Below, piece after piece: positions 1 through 5,528 of a stretch of DNA of 6,188 nucleotides (positions within the stretch are counted from its first letter, which is position 1; every line of letters starts with the position of its first letter). Origin of the DNA: Bacteroidota bacterium (GTDB lineage Bacteria; Bacteroidota; Bacteroidia; J057); NCBI GenBank assembly GCA_003696875.1, contig RFHL01000628.1, positions 1 through 6,188 of the forward strand. The letters are read 5' to 3'. The position numbers were made by a program, and so were the translations under genes. A model generated the notes under the pieces. It saw only the letters and a program-made list of their open reading frames with translations. It made no database searches and was not told the origin of the DNA.

Positions 1-84
1 AGGCAGGAGTGATCATGGGGGAGAGGTCAGAAGAGAGAGGGCAGTGGAATGGACCACAGGAGCGGGAGGTAAGCGCAGCGGGGC

Positions 85-765
85 CTAGCGGGTGCCAAAG
101 ATGGCACTACCTACCCGCACGTGGGTGGCCCCTTCGGCGATGGCGAGCTCGAAATCGCCAGACATGCCCATGGAGAGGATCTCCATGCGCAAGCGGGGAT
201 GAGTCAGGGTCGCAAACTGCTCAGACGCCCGCCGCAAGCGGCGGAACTGGCTCCGGATCAGATCCTGATCGTCGGTAAAAGCGGCCATGCCCATGAGTCC
301 GCGCACCCGCACATGCGGGTAGCGGTCCAGATCGGCGAGGATCTCGCCGGCGCGGGCCTCATCGAGGCCCGATTTGCTGTCTTCCTCCGAAATGTTGAGC
401 TGTAACAGACAGTCGATCTGCCGGCCGACCTTGCCGGCCTGCTTGTCGATCTCGGCCAGCAGACGGGCCGAGTCCACCGAGTGGATCAGGTGTACATAAG
501 GGGCAATGTACTTGACCTTGTTGCGCTGCAGGCTCCCGATGAGGTGCCAGCGCGCCTCCGGTAGCAGCGGCTGCTTTTCCTTCATCTCCTGCACCCGGTT
601 CTCGCCAAAATCGAGCTGTCCGGCCGCAAAGGCCTCCTCGATCAGCGGCATGGGCTTGGTCTTGGAAACAGCGACAAGATGCACCGTCCCGGGATCACGC
701 CCGGCGGCCCTGGCCGCCGCGTCGATCTGCTGTCGGATGTGATTCAGGTTGTGAGCGATGGACAT
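85..765 (-). CDS. yggS: YggS/PLPBP family pyridoxal-phosphate homeostasis protein
   Basis: A 226-residue protein of the YggS/PROSC (COG0325) family, the usual length. These are cytosolic single-domain proteins with the fold of the N-terminal domain of alanine racemase. They bind pyridoxal 5'-phosphate but have no known catalytic activity, and they buffer PLP and affect amino-acid and vitamin B6 balance. Seen in the sequence: the PLP-lysine motif VAVSKTKP (Schiff-base Lys at residue 35), FGENRVQE (about 53-60), HLIGSLQRNK (74-83), GLMGMA (about 156-161), the phosphate-binding MGMSGDF (199-205) and the C-terminal VRVGSAIFG. The frame extends two codons upstream to a TTG at 771. I chose the ATG at 765 because it gives the usual N-terminus (MSIAHNLN) and has GGAG 11 nt upstream. 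It is transcribed divergently from the LVIVD lipoprotein gene, and no partner gene is visible in the 84 bp downstream. Family assignment is very secure; the physiological role is inferred from the family. Confidence 0.96.
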   Translation of the reverse strand: MSIAHNLNHIRQQIDAAARAAGRDPGTVHLVAVSKTKPMPLIEEAFAAGQLDFGENRVQEMKEKQPLLPEARWHLIGSLQRNKVKYIAPYVHLIHSVDSARLLAEIDKQAGKVGRQIDCLLQLNISEEDSKSGLDEARAGEILADLDRYPHVRVRGLMGMAAFTDDQDLIRSQFRRLRRASEQFATLTHPRLRMEILSMGMSGDFELAIAEGATHVRVGSAIFGTR

Positions 766-790
766 AGGCAAATGGACTCCTGATTTGCCT
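766..790. repeat. Perfect 8-bp inverted repeat at the yggS start
   Basis: AGGCAAAT (766-773) and ATTTGCCT (783-790) are exact inverted copies separated by 9 nt. The element lies between the yggS -7 box (791-798) and the yggS ATG (763-765), and the spacer contains the GGAG of the ribosome binding site on the minus strand. It could be an operator at the transcription start or, if the transcript begins upstream of it, an RNA hairpin with the ribosome binding site in its loop. The repeat itself is seen directly; any function is inference. Confidence 0.6.
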
Positions 791-798
791 CAAATTTA
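791..798 (-). promoter_or_regulatory. Putative Bacteroidota -7 box for yggS
   Basis: Read on the minus strand, 798 to 791 is TAAATTTG, an exact match to the Bacteroidota -7 consensus TAnnTTTG. It would start transcription about 20 nt before the yggS ATG. The -33 region is weak: a TTCTG-like stretch ends about 21 nt upstream, where TTTG would be expected. The nine bases AGGGTCGTA overlapping the start of this box are repeated at the fabH promoter. Confidence 0.55.
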
Positions 799-809
799 CG
801 ACCCTTGGG

Positions 810-846
810 GCGAAAAAGGCAGAAAATCTCTTTTTTCCCTTTTCGC
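810..846. repeat. Long imperfect inverted repeat in the yggS/lipoprotein intergenic region
   Basis: GCGAAAA (810-816) pairs exactly with TTTTCGC (840-846). After one A/C mismatch, GG (818-819) pairs with CC (837-838). After a bulged C (820), AGAAAA (821-826) pairs with TTTTTT (831-836), with one G-T pair. The loop is TCTC (827-830). The structure sits where the -33 region of the yggS promoter would be. It is not followed by a T-run on either strand, so it is not a standard terminator. Confidence 0.5.
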
Positions 847-958
847 ACCAGCGAAACGCCCGCCGCCAACGTCTGATGCATGTAGGCACAAGCCATCCCC
901 CACCGCGGGGCTACCTTCGAACCGCTTTGTTCAACCCATACTCTATTTTCTTGAAGAG

Positions 959-2269
959 ATGAAAAAATCCCTATTCTCCCTCCCCCTGCTGACCGCGCTT
1001 CTGATGACCGTTTTCAGCGGCTGTATCCAGGACCGATGCGAGCAGACCATGACCTTTTTTAGGTATGAGCCGGTCTACATGAGCTACTCGGACCTGCGCT
1101 CGTCCATCGGCAACGAAGATGCCCGCCCGCTCGAGCAACCCGGCAAGTTGTACTTTAAAGATGCCTACATCTTCGTTTCCGAAGTTGATGAGGGCATCCA
1201 CGTGATCGACAACAGCGACCCCAGCAATCCGCAGCCGCTCACCTTTATCCGCATTCCCGGCAACCGGGATCTGGCCATCAAGGGCAACGTGCTCTATGCC
1301 GACAGCTACATCGACCTGGTGGCGCTGGACATCAGCGACCCTACCGCCGTTACGGAACTCTCCCGCACCGCGAATGTATTTCCTTATGGCATGCACCACC
1401 CCGGCCTCTGGGCCGATGAGAGCCAGGGTGTAGCCATCGATTTCATTGAGGAAGAAGTCACCGAAACCGTCGACTGCCGCAACAACGGCGGCTGGAGCAT
1501 CCCCGGGCGCAACTTCTTCATGATGGAAGATGCCATGCTGGTGTCCGTCGCCTCCTCCAACTCCTCACTCCCCCGCACCAACGCCGCTGGCGGTGAGATC
1601 GCCGCCGGTGTAGGGGGCTCCATGGCCCGCTTTACCCTGGTCAACAATTATCTCTACACCGTAAGTACCTGGGAGCTGGTAGCCTTCAACCTTGACGATT
1701 TGGCCCACCCCACCGAGCGCAGCCGTACCAGCCTCTCCTGGGATGTGGAGACCATCTTCCCCATGAACAACAACCTCTTCATCGGGACCATGCAGGGGAT
1801 GATCATCATGCAGCTAGACAATCCTGAGCAGCCCACCTTCCGGTCGGAGTTTCGCCACGCCAATGCCTGTGACCCGGTGGTCGCCGAAGGCGACTATGCT
1901 TTCGTCACCCTGCGCGACGGCACCGAGTGCCAGAACTTCACCAATCAACTCGAGGTGGTCAACATCTCTAATCTGAGCAATCCCTGGCTGGTCAAGACCT
2001 ACCCCATGCACAACCCCCACGGGCTGGGCATCCGGAACGGCGTCCTCTTCATCTGCGACGGCGACGATGGCCTCAAGGTCTATGACGCCAGCGACGTCAT
2101 GGCCATCGACCAAAATCAACTGGCCCACTTCCCCGACATCCACGCCTTCGACGTGATCCCGCTTTACAGCATCCTGCTCATGATCGGGGAAGATGGGCTG
2201 TATCAGTACGACTACTCGGACCCCACCAATATCCAGCAGATCAGCTTCATCCCCGTGGAGCGCGAATAA
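959..2269 (+). CDS. LVIVD-type repeat beta-propeller lipoprotein
   Basis: A 436-residue lipoprotein. Residues 1-21 form a signal peptide (MKKS, then a hydrophobic core) ending in VFSGC, a lipobox with Cys22 as the lipidated residue. A second Cys follows at 27 (CIQDRC), a pattern common in Bacteroidota lipoproteins. The rest consists of recurring beta-strand units of LVIVD type: KLYFKDAYIFVSE..EGIHVIDNSDPSNP (about 63-91), LAIKGNVLYADSYIDLVALDISDP (about 105-128), YLYTVSTWELVAFNLDD (about 231-247), NNLFIGTMQGMIIMQLDNPEQP (271-292), LEVVNISNLSNP (331-342) and GVLFICDGDDGLKVYDASD (361-379). Such repeats are expected to build a beta-propeller on the cell surface or in the periplasm. Ligand and role are unknown. 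A Gly/Ser/Asn-rich stretch (about 175-220) interrupts the repeats. The frame is open back to 758, but the signal peptide fixes the start at the ATG at 959. The nearest ribosome-binding sequence is only a GAAG just before it. Confidence 0.88.
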   Translation: MKKSLFSLPLLTALLMTVFSGCIQDRCEQTMTFFRYEPVYMSYSDLRSSIGNEDARPLEQPGKLYFKDAYIFVSEVDEGIHVIDNSDPSNPQPLTFIRIPGNRDLAIKGNVLYADSYIDLVALDISDPTAVTELSRTANVFPYGMHHPGLWADESQGVAIDFIEEEVTETVDCRNNGGWSIPGRNFFMMEDAMLVSVASSNSSLPRTNAAGGEIAAGVGGSMARFTLVNNYLYTVSTWELVAFNLDDLAHPTERSRTSLSWDVETIFPMNNNLFIGTMQGMIIMQLDNPEQPTFRSEFRHANACDPVVAEGDYAFVTLRDGTECQNFTNQLEVVNISNLSNPWLVKTYPMHNPHGLGIRNGVLFICDGDDGLKVYDASDVMAIDQNQLAHFPDIHAFDVIPLYSILLMIGEDGLYQYDYSDPTNIQQISFIPVERE

Positions 2270-2286
2270 GTCTTCTCCTTCACCAC

Positions 2287-2318
2287 GCCTCCCACCCAGG
2301 CCGGGTGGGGGGCTTTTT
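2287..2318 (+). terminator. Intrinsic terminator or attenuator between the two lipoprotein genes
   Basis: An 11-bp stem, GCCTCCCACCC (2287-2297) with GGGTGGGGGGC (2303-2313) and one T-G pair, closes a 5-nt loop and is followed by TTTTT (2314-2318). It begins 17 nt after the LVIVD stop codon. The T-run ends 15 nt before the next start codon, which leaves no room for an ordinary promoter in between. Confidence 0.85.
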
Positions 2319-2333
2319 GTTCCCTGGTTTCCC

Positions 2334-2837
2334 ATGAAAAACAAGTCCTTTCTCACCGCCCTGGGCGTAGGCATCTGCCTGCTCACCCTGCTGCTGCTCG
2401 GCAGCAGCTGTCAATCCGACCCGCAAATTCACCCGCTGCTGGGCCGCTATACCGGCGAACTCATCATCGAGGACGCCTCTGCCTCCGAGGACGACTCGCT
2501 GCGCTACCGCATCGTCCATCATCTCCAGCCCCCTTGGTCTCTCAAGCTGAAAGCGGGCAGTTTTTCCCGGCCCTACGACGGAGCCGACGCGTGTACCGGC
2601 AGTTGGGAGGTATCCGGCGACGAAATCACCCTGACCAGCGGTGCATGCGGCTGCTGGTGCCAATGCCTGCCCAATGTCGACTGCGGCGGGGACCCCATTT
2701 TGGGGACCTTCACCTATACCCACGAGCCCGAGACGGGCGAGCTGACCCTCTTCCGGGAGGAGACCTGGACCCGGGAATTTGCGGACACCCTGTACCGCTA
2801 TGGCCGCCGGGTGACCATCCGGCTGCAGCCGGAATAG
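2334..2837 (+). CDS. Small Cys-rich lipoprotein of unknown function, possibly lipocalin-like
   Basis: A 167-residue predicted lipoprotein that I do not recognise as a named family. It starts MKNKSF, has a hydrophobic core (about 7-22), and ends the signal peptide with LLGSSC, so Cys26 is the likely lipidated residue (a relaxed lipobox). The mature part begins HPLLGRYTGEL, then has short beta-type segments (YRIVHHL, WSLKLKAG, GSWEVSGDEITLTSG, LGTFTYTHE, GELTLFREE, RRVTIRLQ). This resembles the small lipocalin-like or copper-resistance-type barrels in which WxVxGDxITL segments recur, but the match is by eye only. The striking part is a Cys cluster: C87, then C105, C107, C109, C111 and C117 (GACGCWCQCLPNVDC). 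These could bind a metal or form disulfides in the envelope. The frame is open back to 2193, but the signal peptide picks the ATG at 2334. No Shine-Dalgarno sequence is visible. It lies 64 nt after the LVIVD gene, across a terminator. Confidence 0.8.
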   Translation: MKNKSFLTALGVGICLLTLLLLGSSCQSDPQIHPLLGRYTGELIIEDASASEDDSLRYRIVHHLQPPWSLKLKAGSFSRPYDGADACTGSWEVSGDEITLTSGACGCWCQCLPNVDCGGDPILGTFTYTHEPETGELTLFREETWTREFADTLYRYGRRVTIRLQPE

Positions 2838-2864
2838 GAGTCTGTTCCGGTCTTGCTGATTTTT
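2828..2864 (+). terminator. Probable terminator overlapping the small lipoprotein stop codon
   Basis: GCCGGAATAG (2828-2837, including the TAG stop) pairs with CTGTTCCGGT (2842-2851) through ten pairs, two of them G-T, around the tetraloop GAGT. A run of five T (2860-2864) comes 8 nt after the stem. This displaced T-run makes it weaker than the other terminators here. If real, it separates the lipoprotein gene from the Uma2 gene. Confidence 0.5.
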
Positions 2865-2891
2865 CCCGATATTGCGGAAAAGCCCTCAGCT

Positions 2892-3494
2892 ATGGTTCAC
2901 GATTTCAACCAGCTTGATCTGGAGCGCCAGTACTCCTATGCCGACTACCTCACCTGGAAGTTTAGCGAGGTCGTCGAGCTCATTCGGGGCCGGATTCATC
3001 GCATGTCGCCAGCCCCCAACCTGGAGCATCAGCGGGTAGTAAGTCGGCTCCATGGTATGATCTTTCACCATATTGAGGGAGGCGGATGCGAAGTGTTTAC
3101 GGCTCCCTTTGACGTGCGCTTGCCCTTACCCCAAAAGCAAATCCGCGACGACAAGATCGACACCGTGGTCCAACCCGACCTCTGTGTAGTCTGTGATCCT
3201 GGCAAACTGGACATGCGGGGCTGTCTGGGTGCCCCGGATTGGGTCATTGAAATTCTCTCCCCCGCCACTTCCCGCAAAGACTTCACCGACAAATATGAGG
3301 TATATGAACATGCCGGGGTGGGAGAATATTGGATTATCCACCCCCACGAGCAGACGCTATGGGTCTACGTACGCGACGCTGCAGGGCAATTCCAAGGACA
3401 GCAACGCCCTTACCTGAGGGGAGACCGGGTACCTTCCCACACCTTTCCGGGCTGGCAGGTAGACCTTGACCGGGTCTTTCCCGAAGCCGACTAA
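2892..3494 (+). CDS. Uma2-family (DUF820) restriction-endonuclease-like protein
   Basis: A 200-residue protein of the Uma2 family (PF05685), close to the family's usual length of about 190. Members have a PD-(D/E)XK nuclease fold, but their biological role is not settled. Seen in order: YSYADYLTW (14-22), the opening segment VVELIRGRIHRMSPAPNLEHQRVV (27-50, EL..G.I..MSP..xxHQ), the acidic residue of QPDLCVV (Asp96), the acidic residue of PDWVIEILSPAT (Glu120), then SRKDFTDKYEVYEHAGVGEYWIIHP (127-151) with Lys134 and the EYW motif. The nuclease-type acidic residues are therefore kept. The frame extends upstream to a TTG at 2853, but the ATG at 2892 gives the normal N-terminus and lies outside the preceding hairpin. 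Uma2 genes are commonly scattered, multi-copy accessory genes, and the neighbours give no functional hint. Codon use looks like that of its neighbours. Confidence 0.93.
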   Translation: MVHDFNQLDLERQYSYADYLTWKFSEVVELIRGRIHRMSPAPNLEHQRVVSRLHGMIFHHIEGGGCEVFTAPFDVRLPLPQKQIRDDKIDTVVQPDLCVVCDPGKLDMRGCLGAPDWVIEILSPATSRKDFTDKYEVYEHAGVGEYWIIHPHEQTLWVYVRDAAGQFQGQQRPYLRGDRVPSHTFPGWQVDLDRVFPEAD

Positions 3495-3518
3495 GCCGAG
3501 CTTCCCAAAATACCAGCA

Positions 3519-3551
3519 GGCCCCGCGCTCCAGATCGGAGGCGGGGCCTTT
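3519..3551. terminator. Probable bidirectional terminator between the convergent uma2 and fabH genes
   Basis: GGCCCCGC (3519-3526) pairs exactly with GCGGGGCC (3541-3548). Inside, past one bulged G, CTCC (3528-3531) pairs with GGAG (3537-3540) around the loop AGATC. On the plus strand TTT follows directly. On the minus strand the T-run (revcomp of 3507-3510) comes 8 nt after the stem. It lies 24 nt after the uma2 stop and 21 nt beyond the fabH stop, the right place to end both transcripts. Confidence 0.72.
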
Positions 3552-3572
3552 GCTATGTGGGCCATGCCTTTC

Positions 3573-4577
3573 CTACCAGCGGATCAGGGCTGATCCCCAG
3601 GTAAAGCCGCTGCCAAAGGCCGCGAGGCAGATGAGGTCACCATCCTTGACCAGCCCCTTTTCCCAGGCCTCGTTGAGGGCGATGGGGATGGACGCGGCGG
3701 TGGTGTTGCCGTATTTCTGGATGTTGTTGAAGACCTTTTCTTCGGGAAGCTGCAGGACATGCCGCACGGCTTCGGAGATGCGCAGGTTGGCCTGGTGAGG
3801 CACGACGAGATCGAGATCCGAAGGCTCCATTCCGTTGGTTTTCAGTGCCTCCATGATGACCGCAGGAAACTTCTCTACGGCAAACTTGAAGACATAGCGG
3901 CCATTCATCACAGGGTAGATGCCCCGGTCATCGATCATCTCGTGGGTGATGTGGCGGGGTTCATGTCCCGAGGGCTTGAGTACCGCCAGGCGCTCGGCAT
4001 GCTCGCCATCGGCGTGCAGGTGGGTGGAGAGAATGCCCCGGCCTTCTTCTTCGGTCGCCTGCAGGATGGCCGCCCCGGCGCCGTCGCCAAAAAGGACCGT
4101 CACATCGCGGCCTTCGTCGCTAAAGTCCAGCCCGGAGGAGTGAATCTCCGACCCTACGACGAGGACATTTTTGTACATGCCCGTCTTGATAAACTGGTCC
4201 GCAATGGACAGGCCATAGATGAAGCCCGTACACTGGGTGCGGATGTCGAGGGCAGGAATGGCCTGAGCATTGAGGCCCAACTCCCGCTGCAGCAAGACGC
4301 CTGAACCCGGAAACATATAGTCTGGGTTGAGGGTGGCAAAAACGATAAACTCGATCTCACTGGCATCCATGCCGGCCCGCTCCAGGGCCATGCGGGCAGC
4401 ATTAGCCCCCATATTGGCGACCGTATCCTTGCCAGGGGTAAAATAGCGACGCATCTTGATGCCGGAGCGCTCCTGAATCCAGGCATCGGAGGTATCCATG
4501 CGCTGGGCCAGGTCGTCGTTGGTCACGACATTTTCGGGAACGTAGTAACCCAGGGCGGCAATTTTCGCACGAGGCAT
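3573..4577 (-). CDS. fabH: 3-oxoacyl-[acyl-carrier-protein] synthase III family protein (KAS III)
   Basis: A 334-residue thiolase-fold enzyme of the KAS III family, normal length. FabH condenses an acyl-CoA primer with malonyl-ACP to give 3-oxoacyl-ACP, starting fatty-acid synthesis in the cytosol. The complete Cys-His-Asn triad is visible: Cys116 in RTQCTGFIYG, His261 in VVPHQANLRI and Asn291 in KYGNTTAASIP. Other family marks are DAWIQERSGIKMRR (31-44), the FGDGAGAA loop (163-170) and the C-terminal FGSGFTWGSAL (321-331). The start is the ATG at 4577 (MPRAKIAALGYYVPE), the usual KAS III opening; no Shine-Dalgarno sequence precedes it. The gene stands alone, without the rpmF, plsX or other fab genes that often accompany the main fabH. 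The active-site context TQCTGF also differs from the common ACAGF. It could therefore be a paralogue using another acyl primer. The KAS III fold is certain; the exact substrate is not. Confidence 0.93.
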   Translation of the reverse strand: MPRAKIAALGYYVPENVVTNDDLAQRMDTSDAWIQERSGIKMRRYFTPGKDTVANMGANAARMALERAGMDASEIEFIVFATLNPDYMFPGSGVLLQRELGLNAQAIPALDIRTQCTGFIYGLSIADQFIKTGMYKNVLVVGSEIHSSGLDFSDEGRDVTVLFGDGAGAAILQATEEEGRGILSTHLHADGEHAERLAVLKPSGHEPRHITHEMIDDRGIYPVMNGRYVFKFAVEKFPAVIMEALKTNGMEPSDLDLVVPHQANLRISEAVRHVLQLPEEKVFNNIQKYGNTTAASIPIALNEAWEKGLVKDGDLICLAAFGSGFTWGSALIRW

Positions 4578-4661
4578 AAGCAGAGATTAAAAGTGGAGTA
4601 GAGCCTTGCCGATCGACCTGCCTGTGAAAGAAAGCCCTTGGCCGACAAGGAAAATTAATTC

Positions 4662-4692
4662 GAAAAATACGACCCTCCCCGCAGAGATACAA
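4662..4692 (-). promoter_or_regulatory. Putative Bacteroidota-type promoter for fabH
   Basis: On the minus strand, TTG (4692-4690, in the context CCTTG) is followed after exactly 20 nt by TATTTTTC (4669-4662). This matches five of the six fixed positions of the -7 consensus TAnnTTTG, with the usual Bacteroidota spacing to a -33 TTG. The predicted start leaves a leader of roughly 75-80 nt before the fabH ATG. The nine bases AGGGTCGTA (4676-4668) overlapping this box also occur at the yggS promoter. Confidence 0.55.
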
Positions 4693-4779
4693 GGTTGATG
4701 TCCGCTGGCTTCTGGCCTGACTCCCCGAGGAAAGAAAGGTCTGTCGCCCGGGCGTCATATCTCTTTGGACAGAGATGCG

Positions 4780-4787
4780 TATCTTTG
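4780..4787 (+). promoter_or_regulatory. Putative Bacteroidota -7 box for the thioredoxin-fold gene
   Basis: TATCTTTG at 4780-4787 matches TAnnTTTG exactly. A start about 7 nt downstream would leave a leader of about 25-30 nt to the ATG at 4821, and would exclude the upstream in-frame starts near 4695. No TTTG is present at the usual spacing upstream; the nearest (4764-4767) is only 12 nt away. Activation from the CAGAGAT inverted repeat at 4759-4776 is therefore conceivable but unproven. Confidence 0.5.
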
Positions 4788-4820
4788 AGAAAAGTCTTTT
4801 CCGAATTCATCTCTGATCCT

Positions 4821-5381
4821 ATGCGCATGTTGTGGAAAATATGGAGCCTCACGGCCCTGGTTGGCCTCACGCTCACCTTCATGAGTACCCGCCCAGCCCC
4901 GGCGCCCCCCGCCAAAATCCAGTGGCTGAGCATCGAAGAAGCCGCCGCCCAGGCGCCGGTTACCGGCAAAAAGATCATGGTGGATCTCTACACTGACTGG
5001 TGCGGCTGGTGCAAGCGGATGGACGCAAATACCTATACCGACCCTGAGCTCGTGGCCTATATCAACCAGCACTATCTCCCGGTCAAGTTTGATGCCGAGC
5101 AAAAAGCCGATGTGGTGGTCGGTGGGCAGACTTTCTCGTACCTCCCCAACGTGGGCCGCCGAGGCGTGCATGAGCTCGCTATGAAGATGATGCAGGGCCG
5201 CCCCTCCTACCCCAACACCGTCATTCTCGATTCCAACCTGGCCATGCTCACCAATGTCCCGGGCTACATGGGTCCGGATGAACTGGGCATGATCCTGCGC
5301 TTCCTCGGCGAGGACATCTACAAGCATACCTCCTGGGATAGTTACCAGGCCCAGCAGAAGGCTCAGAACGCACAACGCTAG
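4821..5381 (+). CDS. Exported thioredoxin-fold protein with WCGWCK active site
   Basis: A 186-residue protein with an N-terminal hydrophobic segment (about residues 4-20, LWKIWSLTALVGLTLTF) and then a Pro/Ala-rich linker (RPAPAPPA, 24-31). It is probably secreted to the periplasm or anchored in the inner membrane. The catalytic part has VDLYTDWCGWCKRMD (54-68), a CxxC redox pair at Cys61 and Cys64. Further on, RPSYPNTVILD (127-137) places the expected cis-proline at Pro131. This is the thioredoxin_7/DUF255-like group rather than the classic CGPC thioredoxin or TlpA. It likely reduces or exchanges disulfides in envelope proteins; the substrate is unknown. Between the CxxC and the cis-Pro is a longer insert (DAEQKADVVVGGQTFSYLPN, about 91-110). 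The frame is open upstream to a TTG at 4695, but the -7 box at 4780 and the signal segment favour the ATG at 4821; the ATG at 4827 is an alternative. It is followed by a strong terminator and so is probably monocistronic. Confidence 0.9.
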   Translation: MRMLWKIWSLTALVGLTLTFMSTRPAPAPPAKIQWLSIEEAAAQAPVTGKKIMVDLYTDWCGWCKRMDANTYTDPELVAYINQHYLPVKFDAEQKADVVVGGQTFSYLPNVGRRGVHELAMKMMQGRPSYPNTVILDSNLAMLTNVPGYMGPDELGMILRFLGEDIYKHTSWDSYQAQQKAQNAQR

Positions 5382-5404
5382 CCAGCGATTTTTTCCTTAC
5401 CTTT

Positions 5405-5421
5405 GCCCCGCGCGCCGGGGC
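5405..5421. repeat. GC-rich hairpin just upstream of the thioredoxin terminator
   Basis: GCCCCG (5405-5410) and CGGGGC (5416-5421) are exact inverted copies around the loop CGCGC. There is no T-run, so this is not a terminator by itself. It lies between the stop codon (5381) and the strong terminator at 5434, where it could protect or stall the end of the transcript. Confidence 0.4.
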
Positions 5422-5433
5422 CTGCACACAAAC

Positions 5434-5473
5434 GGCAGTTTCTGGAATTCTCTCCGGAAACTGCCATTTTTTT
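5434..5473 (+). terminator. Strong intrinsic terminator after the thioredoxin-fold gene
   Basis: GGCAGTTTCTGGA (5434-5446) pairs with TCCGGAAACTGCC (5453-5465) over 13 bp, with a single G-T pair, around the 6-nt loop ATTCTC. A then seven T follow (5466-5473). This is a textbook rho-independent terminator on the plus strand. It isolates the gene from grpE, which must therefore have its own promoter in the 55 nt before 5529 or slightly beyond. Confidence 0.93.
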
Positions 5474-5528
5474 CCCGACCCGTGCCACTTTGTCAATGGC
5501 ATACATTCTGTGCATATAGCCCCGAATT

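Larger units (their letters stand above)
4581..4815. repeat. Recurring CAGAGAT motif in the fabH/thioredoxin intergenic region
   Basis: The heptamer CAGAGAT occurs on the plus strand at 4581-4587, 4682-4688 and 4770-4776, and on the minus strand at 4815-4809 (ATCTCTG read forward). A six-of-seven copy is on the minus strand at 4765-4759. The 4759-4764 and 4771-4776 copies form an inverted repeat, ATCTCT-6 nt-AGAGAT, just upstream of the thioredoxin -7 box. The copies surround the putative promoters of both divergent genes. This suggests operator sites for a shared regulator; it is not known to match any named regulator. Confidence 0.4.

Noticed and set aside
1..84. A minus-strand ATG at 16-14 (MITPA...) that could begin another gene downstream of yggS
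   Set aside because: Only five codons are in the window and no ribosome binding site is seen; nothing else recognisable lies in these 84 bases.
912..919. TACCTTCG as a -7 box for the LVIVD lipoprotein gene
   Set aside because: It matches five of six fixed positions and lies 39 nt before the ATG, but there is no TTTG/TTG at the usual spacing upstream, so I do not list it as a promoter.
758..958. An N-terminal extension of 67 codons on the LVIVD lipoprotein
   Set aside because: It would bury a clear signal peptide and lipobox that begin at the ATG at 959, and its composition is not protein-like.
1814..2386. A 190-codon minus-strand open frame opposite the LVIVD gene
   Set aside because: It is the antisense shadow of a well-supported gene; its product is low-complexity Val/Gly/Asp-rich with no family motif.
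2853..2891. A TTG start at 2853 for the Uma2 gene
   Set aside because: The extra 13 residues do not belong to the family, and the TTG lies in the tail of the preceding terminator-like hairpin.
2838..3494. The Uma2 gene as part of a restriction-modification or other defence island
   Set aside because: No methyltransferase, helicase, toxin, antitoxin or mobile gene is beside it; the neighbours are a lipoprotein and fabH.
5489..5520. A promoter for grpE (TTTG at 5489 with CATATA or TACATTCT downstream)
   Set aside because: None of the combinations fits either the Bacteroidota or the sigma-70 pattern with correct spacing, and no CIRCE heat-shock operator is present.
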